This document shows, in pieces, positions 60,732-64,000 of a DNA stretch of 64,000 bases. The position numbers were made by a program, and so were the translations under genes. The stretch is from the NCBI RefSeq assembly GCF_036670025.1, contig NZ_CP137640.1:3754001-3818000 (forward strand), given 5' to 3'. Every line of letters begins with the position of its first letter. Position 1 is the first letter of the stretch. A model generated the notes under the pieces. It was not told the DNA's origin, searched no databases, and was given only the letters and a program-made list of their open reading frames with translations. Source of the stretch: Bacillus_BD oryzisoli (GTDB taxonomy: Bacteria > Bacillota > Bacilli > Bacillales > Cytobacillaceae).

Positions 60732-61601
60732 CTATTCTTTAATCAATGATTTATAAATTTCTAAAACAGTTTTCTCAATATTTGATTGTCCATTCAAATA
60801 GAATAGTGATGTATCACTATTACTTAATTCCTTCATAATTTTTTCATAAAAAGAATGGGCAAATACACTTATATTGATAAAAACAGCGTCAACTCGTTTT
60901 ATCTTTGAAATATCCCGATTTTTCTCATTCACATCAATAAATTCCACGCTTGGCAGGTGCTCTTTTAATTTTTGTCTCCAATTTAGAGGTCCGCCAAATA
61001 AAACGACTCTCTTTGATTGGATAAAATCAATCATGGTTTTAAAAGAGAGAGAATGATCCGTTTTCGTTTCCTCCAAATGTTTCGAATGGACATAGTTTCG
61101 AAGAGCGTGTACCTCTCTTGTGTGCTCCTCCATATTCTCCATTTGCTGTTCTAGTTTACGAATTTTGGCATACGCTTCACGAAGTTCGCTTTGTAATCCT
61201 TCTATTTCTCCTTGTTGTCTTTTAAATGTAAGCTGCCACTCCTGCTGTTTTCGTAAAAGATGAGCTTCCTGCTCGATTATTCTTGCTTCTTTCGCTTTCA
61301 TTTCTACATAATAATCTTGTTTCGATTGGTCCAAGTACAGCCTTTTTGCTTTTTGAAAATGCATACTTAAACATTTTAGATAGAGACAAGAAATAAAAAA
61401 TAAGTCTTGATCCTCATTACTGATGTATTTGTACTTTTTTGCATACAACAGTTCCAAAAAGACCATGTCCAAATCTCTTTTAGTAAATCGCATTTGTTCT
61501 GTTGCTTCCAACTCATGAATGCCGAGTGTTTTCAACCACCCACCCAATGCTCCTTGTAAAGGATGTTGAGCACCGCCACTGAAACGTACCAAACTTGACA
61601 T
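60732..61601 (-). CDS. DUF2325-like coiled-coil protein
   Basis: This 289-residue protein has an N-terminal helical part, a long coiled coil (~100-170, rich in E/K/Q heptads) and a C-terminal domain SKRVVLFGGPLNWRQKLKE...VDAVFINISVFAHSFYEKIMKE that matches DUF2325. Function unknown. It is a single gene with no clear partner. Confidence 0.7.
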   Translation of the reverse strand: MSSLVRFSGGAQHPLQGALGGWLKTLGIHELEATEQMRFTKRDLDMVFLELLYAKKYKYISNEDQDLFFISCLYLKCLSMHFQKAKRLYLDQSKQDYYVEMKAKEARIIEQEAHLLRKQQEWQLTFKRQQGEIEGLQSELREAYAKIRKLEQQMENMEEHTREVHALRNYVHSKHLEETKTDHSLSFKTMIDFIQSKRVVLFGGPLNWRQKLKEHLPSVEFIDVNEKNRDISKIKRVDAVFINISVFAHSFYEKIMKELSNSDTSLFYLNGQSNIEKTVLEIYKSLIKE

Positions 61602-61696
61602 AGTTTAACCACTTAATCTTCATAAGATCAGTCTTCCGCAAACAAACCCGATTGTAAAAGAAGTCATCCTATTAACCCACAAACCTATGCAAATAA

Positions 61697-62980
61697 TTAA
61701 GGTAAATAATTATTCAGAAGACTATTGATTGAGTCATTTATTTCATTTATGTTAGGATTTTCTACTGTCGTATCGTTAATGCTATATTTCCTTTTTAGTT
61801 GAATAATTCTTTCTATACTTTCATTTAATCTTTGTTCGGAAATTTCCCCATTTTGAACAGCATTTTTTAACGAAGAGATAATTTTTACCACATTATTATA
61901 ATCATGGCCTACTAAAATAATATCACTTCCTGCCTTCACTGATTCTACCGCTGCTTGGCCAATATCAAAATGTTCTGTAATTGCACCCATTGTCATATCG
62001 TCCGTTATGATTACTCCATTGAAACGAAGTTGGTTTCTAAGAAGATCCGTCATGACAGCTTTTGACATGGACGATGGATTGGTTTGATCCAATTCAGGCA
62101 ATAAGATATGGGCGACCATCACGACATCTGCTCCCTGATCAATTGCACGTTCAAACGGAATTAACTCTAGTTCTTGAAGTTCCTTAAGGCTTTTATTTAC
62201 AATTGGAAGTTCCAGATGGGAATCAACCGATGTATCTCCATGTCCAGGAAAATGCTTAATGGTAGGGATGACGTTTTGCGACTGAATTCCTTTCATCGTT
62301 TGAATCCCAAGGTTACTTACTATTTCCGAATTTTTCCCAAATGATCGATCCCCGATCACAGGGTTATTTGGATTGCTGTTAATATCAAGAACAGGTGCAA
62401 AATCGAGATTTAAACCAAATTCTTTTAATTCACGGCCTAAAAGTGTTCCGACTTTATAAGAAAACTCAGGATTATTAACCTGTCCAATCTGACTATTTGG
62501 GGGAAAGTTAGCAAGACCTCCTGGCAATCTGGTCACACGTCCCCCCTCTTGGTCAACACTTAAAAAAAGCGGTAGATTCGAAGTATTTCCAGCCTTCAGT
62601 TGATTTACAAGTTGAACGGTTTGTTCAGGGGTTTCGAAATTATTTGCGTAAAAAATAATTCCTCCGACATGGAATTGGCTTATTAAATTTTTTGCGTTTT
62701 CATCCATCGTGGTCCCAGCAATCCCAGCAAGAATCATCTGCCCAATTTTATCTTCTACACTCATGTTAGAAATTTCTTCTAAAATGATTTGATTTTCTTG
62801 TTGATTTGGTGAATTCTGATCATTCTTCGAATCTAATGTTTTTTTACCGGATGGGTCTTTAACTGGCGTCTTCTCGCTGCCGTTTTCTTTGATTGCATAA
62901 ACGCCAATGATCAAGGCTAATATTAAAAGTGGAATCGTAAAAATAAGTAGCTTATTCCGGGGATTCCTTTGTTTTTCCAT
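61697..62980 (-). CDS. nagZ: beta-N-acetylhexosaminidase (GH3, NagZ-like)
   Basis: This 427-residue protein has an N-terminal membrane anchor (LLIFTIPLLILALIIGVYAI) and a linker rich in Asn, Gln and Ser. The GH3 catalytic domain shows KIGQMILAGI, SVDQEGGRVTRLPG, KHFPGHGDTSVDSH (His-Asp dyad of NagZ) and FNGVIITDDMTMGAI with the nucleophile Asp. In Bacillus the enzyme acts outside the membrane on muropeptides during wall recycling. It lacks the C-terminal domain seen in longer homologues. Confidence 0.9.
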   Translation of the reverse strand: MEKQRNPRNKLLIFTIPLLILALIIGVYAIKENGSEKTPVKDPSGKKTLDSKNDQNSPNQQENQIILEEISNMSVEDKIGQMILAGIAGTTMDENAKNLISQFHVGGIIFYANNFETPEQTVQLVNQLKAGNTSNLPLFLSVDQEGGRVTRLPGGLANFPPNSQIGQVNNPEFSYKVGTLLGRELKEFGLNLDFAPVLDINSNPNNPVIGDRSFGKNSEIVSNLGIQTMKGIQSQNVIPTIKHFPGHGDTSVDSHLELPIVNKSLKELQELELIPFERAIDQGADVVMVAHILLPELDQTNPSSMSKAVMTDLLRNQLRFNGVIITDDMTMGAITEHFDIGQAAVESVKAGSDIILVGHDYNNVVKIISSLKNAVQNGEISEQRLNESIERIIQLKRKYSINDTTVENPNINEINDSINSLLNNYLP

Positions 62981-63105
62981 TTTTCATTCCCCTTTCTACC
63001 ATTTTTATGGTGCGATTTAAGTTTTTATTTTACCGTTTATTTGTCATAAAGCCAATCAGTTCCAGCAATATTCCTAGGCGAAATGTTCCTTACATGAAAA
63101 AAAGA

Positions 63106-63139
63106 GCGTTTAATATCATTTTTTATGGAGATTAAACGC
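63106..63139 (-). terminator. minus-strand terminator in a gap with no adjacent minus gene
   Basis: GCGTTTAAT pairs with ATTAAACGC, and a T-run follows on the minus strand. The nearest minus-strand gene upstream ends at 63897. The 62981-63272 gap holds nothing else clear. Confidence 0.6.
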
Positions 63140-63272
63140 CCGTTTGTTGAAGTATAATATTTCACAATTTTTCCTGCCTTCAATATTTTTCTTCAGATCT
63201 CCATTTTATTAAAATAATAATTTTAATAAAGCATATATAGAGAAGGGAATACTCATCCATAGAGGTATTATT

Positions 63273-63767
63273 ATGAAAAATCAATCTTTAGAAATGAATA
63301 TATTAAGGGTTTTGTTAATTTTGGGTATCATTACCATTATAAATTTAATTCGAAAACCACCAGTAAAAGATTGGTTTTTCATATTTGTATTAAAGGGTTG
63401 TCTTTCTTCGATTTTAGATACATTAGTTGTAAAAAAGGGGTACATCAAATATCCTGTTACCCTTTTGAAATCTGTTAGTATAAGCTTTGGATTTGATTAT
63501 TTACTTTATCCAATAGCGTGTGTTTACTATCACCAAATCACTAAAAGCTCCAATATTGTGGGTATTCTTATTAAGGCTTTATATTTTAGCATTCCAATGG
63601 CTATAACCGAATACTTTTTAGAAAAGAAAACAAACTTAATCAATTTTAAAAAGGGATGGAACTCGTTTACTAGTTTTTGGACAATGACCATTACTTTTTT
63701 AATTTCACGCTTGATTATAGCTTTAGTAAGGAAATGTGATAAAACCCCCATACCAGAAAATTTTTAA
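63273..63767 (+). CDS. CBO0543-family membrane protein
   Basis: This 164-residue protein has about four hydrophobic segments and the pattern KDWFFIFVLKGCLSSILDTLVV...YIKYPVTLLKS, and later ITEYFLEKKTNLINFKKGWNSFTSF. These features are common in CBO0543 proteins of Bacillaceae. The ribosome site is weak (AGAGG). Function unknown. It is more complete than the group at 43.7-45.3 kb. Confidence 0.65.
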   Translation: MKNQSLEMNILRVLLILGIITIINLIRKPPVKDWFFIFVLKGCLSSILDTLVVKKGYIKYPVTLLKSVSISFGFDYLLYPIACVYYHQITKSSNIVGILIKALYFSIPMAITEYFLEKKTNLINFKKGWNSFTSFWTMTITFLISRLIIALVRKCDKTPIPENF

Positions 63768-63896
63768 AAATCCACCGACATCACCGCCATATCAGTGAAT
63801 TTTTAAAATTTCAAGTTGCATTGAAAAATGTTGACAAACTATTAGCTGGTTTTGTTAAGGACTCCTAGGATCTAAATTGTCCAAAATTTCCAATCT

Positions 63897-64000
63897 TTAC
63901 TTTAGACCGTTTAGAGTAACCTTGGCAGCCTTTGCTATCAGCTCATCGTCATATTTGGCATCGGCCGTATCATGGCGGGACATAATCGCAATAACGATTG
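63897..64000 (-). CDS. class A beta-lactamase-like serine hydrolase, 3' end only
   Basis: The last 33 codons are visible: IVIAIMSRHDTADAKYDDELIA, then KAAKVTLNGLK and TAA at 63897. The strand VxIAxxSxxDxxDAxYDDxLIAxAxxV is the C-terminal helix pattern of Bacillus class A beta-lactamases. The active site lies outside the window. Confidence 0.65.
   Translation of the reverse strand, partial: IVIAIMSRHDTADAKYDDELIAKAAKVTLNGLK

Noticed and set aside
1..64000. CRISPR arrays, tRNA or rRNA genes, prophage, complete insertion sequences
   Set aside because: No regularly spaced repeats, tRNA-like folds, phage structural genes or transposase frames were seen.

Overview
The window reads as a piece of a low-GC Firmicutes chromosome, most likely a soil Bacillaceae (Neobacillus/Cytobacillus/Peribacillus-like; the genus cannot be fixed from the sequence). 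The basis is strong AGGAGG-type ribosome sites, T-tailed terminators, and homologues of B. subtilis YhfK, YwaD, the ybc/DAB operon, FbpB and NagZ. No rRNA, tRNA, CRISPR array, phage or complete insertion sequence is visible.

Region 1 (1-20.2 kb) is an aromatic-catabolism island, almost all on the minus strand. Two paralogous regulators with a XylR-N/V4R phenol-sensor head bracket it. Module A holds a XylE-type catechol 2,3-dioxygenase, an FADH2-dependent hydroxylase, a RibF-like FMN adenylyltransferase and a XylT-like ferredoxin. Module B holds a second hydroxylase, its flavin reductase, a second RibF-like protein, an MhpB-type class III ring-cleavage dioxygenase and a C-C hydrolase. Between them lie a GAF-AAA+-Fis sigma-54 activator and an aryl-alcohol/aldehyde dehydrogenase pair preceded by a textbook -24/-12 promoter with upstream inverted repeats. 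Two MFS transporters flank module B. A DsbA/FrnE-type oxidoreductase in the island has an in-frame TGA exactly at the first cysteine of its CPFC active site, followed at the right distance by a small hairpin, so it is a selenoprotein candidate (or a nonsense allele). The combined logic is uptake, oxidation of side-chain alcohol and aldehyde, ring hydroxylation with locally supplied FAD/FADH2, meta cleavage and hydrolysis.

Region 2 (20.4-30.7 kb) is mixed: a lone PRD protein, a HesB-like protein, a second alcohol/aldehyde dehydrogenase pair with a divergent LuxR-type regulator, a secreted M28 aminopeptidase, a YtcJ-like amidohydrolase, YhfK and an MFS transporter. Region 3 (30.8-42.7 kb) has the DAB inorganic-carbon operon (dabB-dabA-DUF2294-YbcF-like), nagB with a decayed nagA, and a sucrose PTS operon (scrR-scrA-scrB) with repeated GGAATCGATTCC operators.

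Region 4 (42.8-54.9 kb) has small membrane proteins of the HXXEE and CBO0543 families (one broken), a BenE-type benzoate carrier with a divergent TetR regulator, a small unannotated gene under a cre-like site, and an amino-acid ABC transporter plus M20 amidohydrolase operon with a LysR gene. Region 5 (54.9-64 kb) has an acyl-CoA gene set in decay (SDR, thiolase remnant, CoA-transferase, MFS), an FbpB-like small protein, a gene graveyard at 59.5-60.2 kb, PadR, a DUF2325-like protein, NagZ and the end of a class A beta-lactamase. Several broken genes and a dispersed family of hairpins mark this half as fluid.
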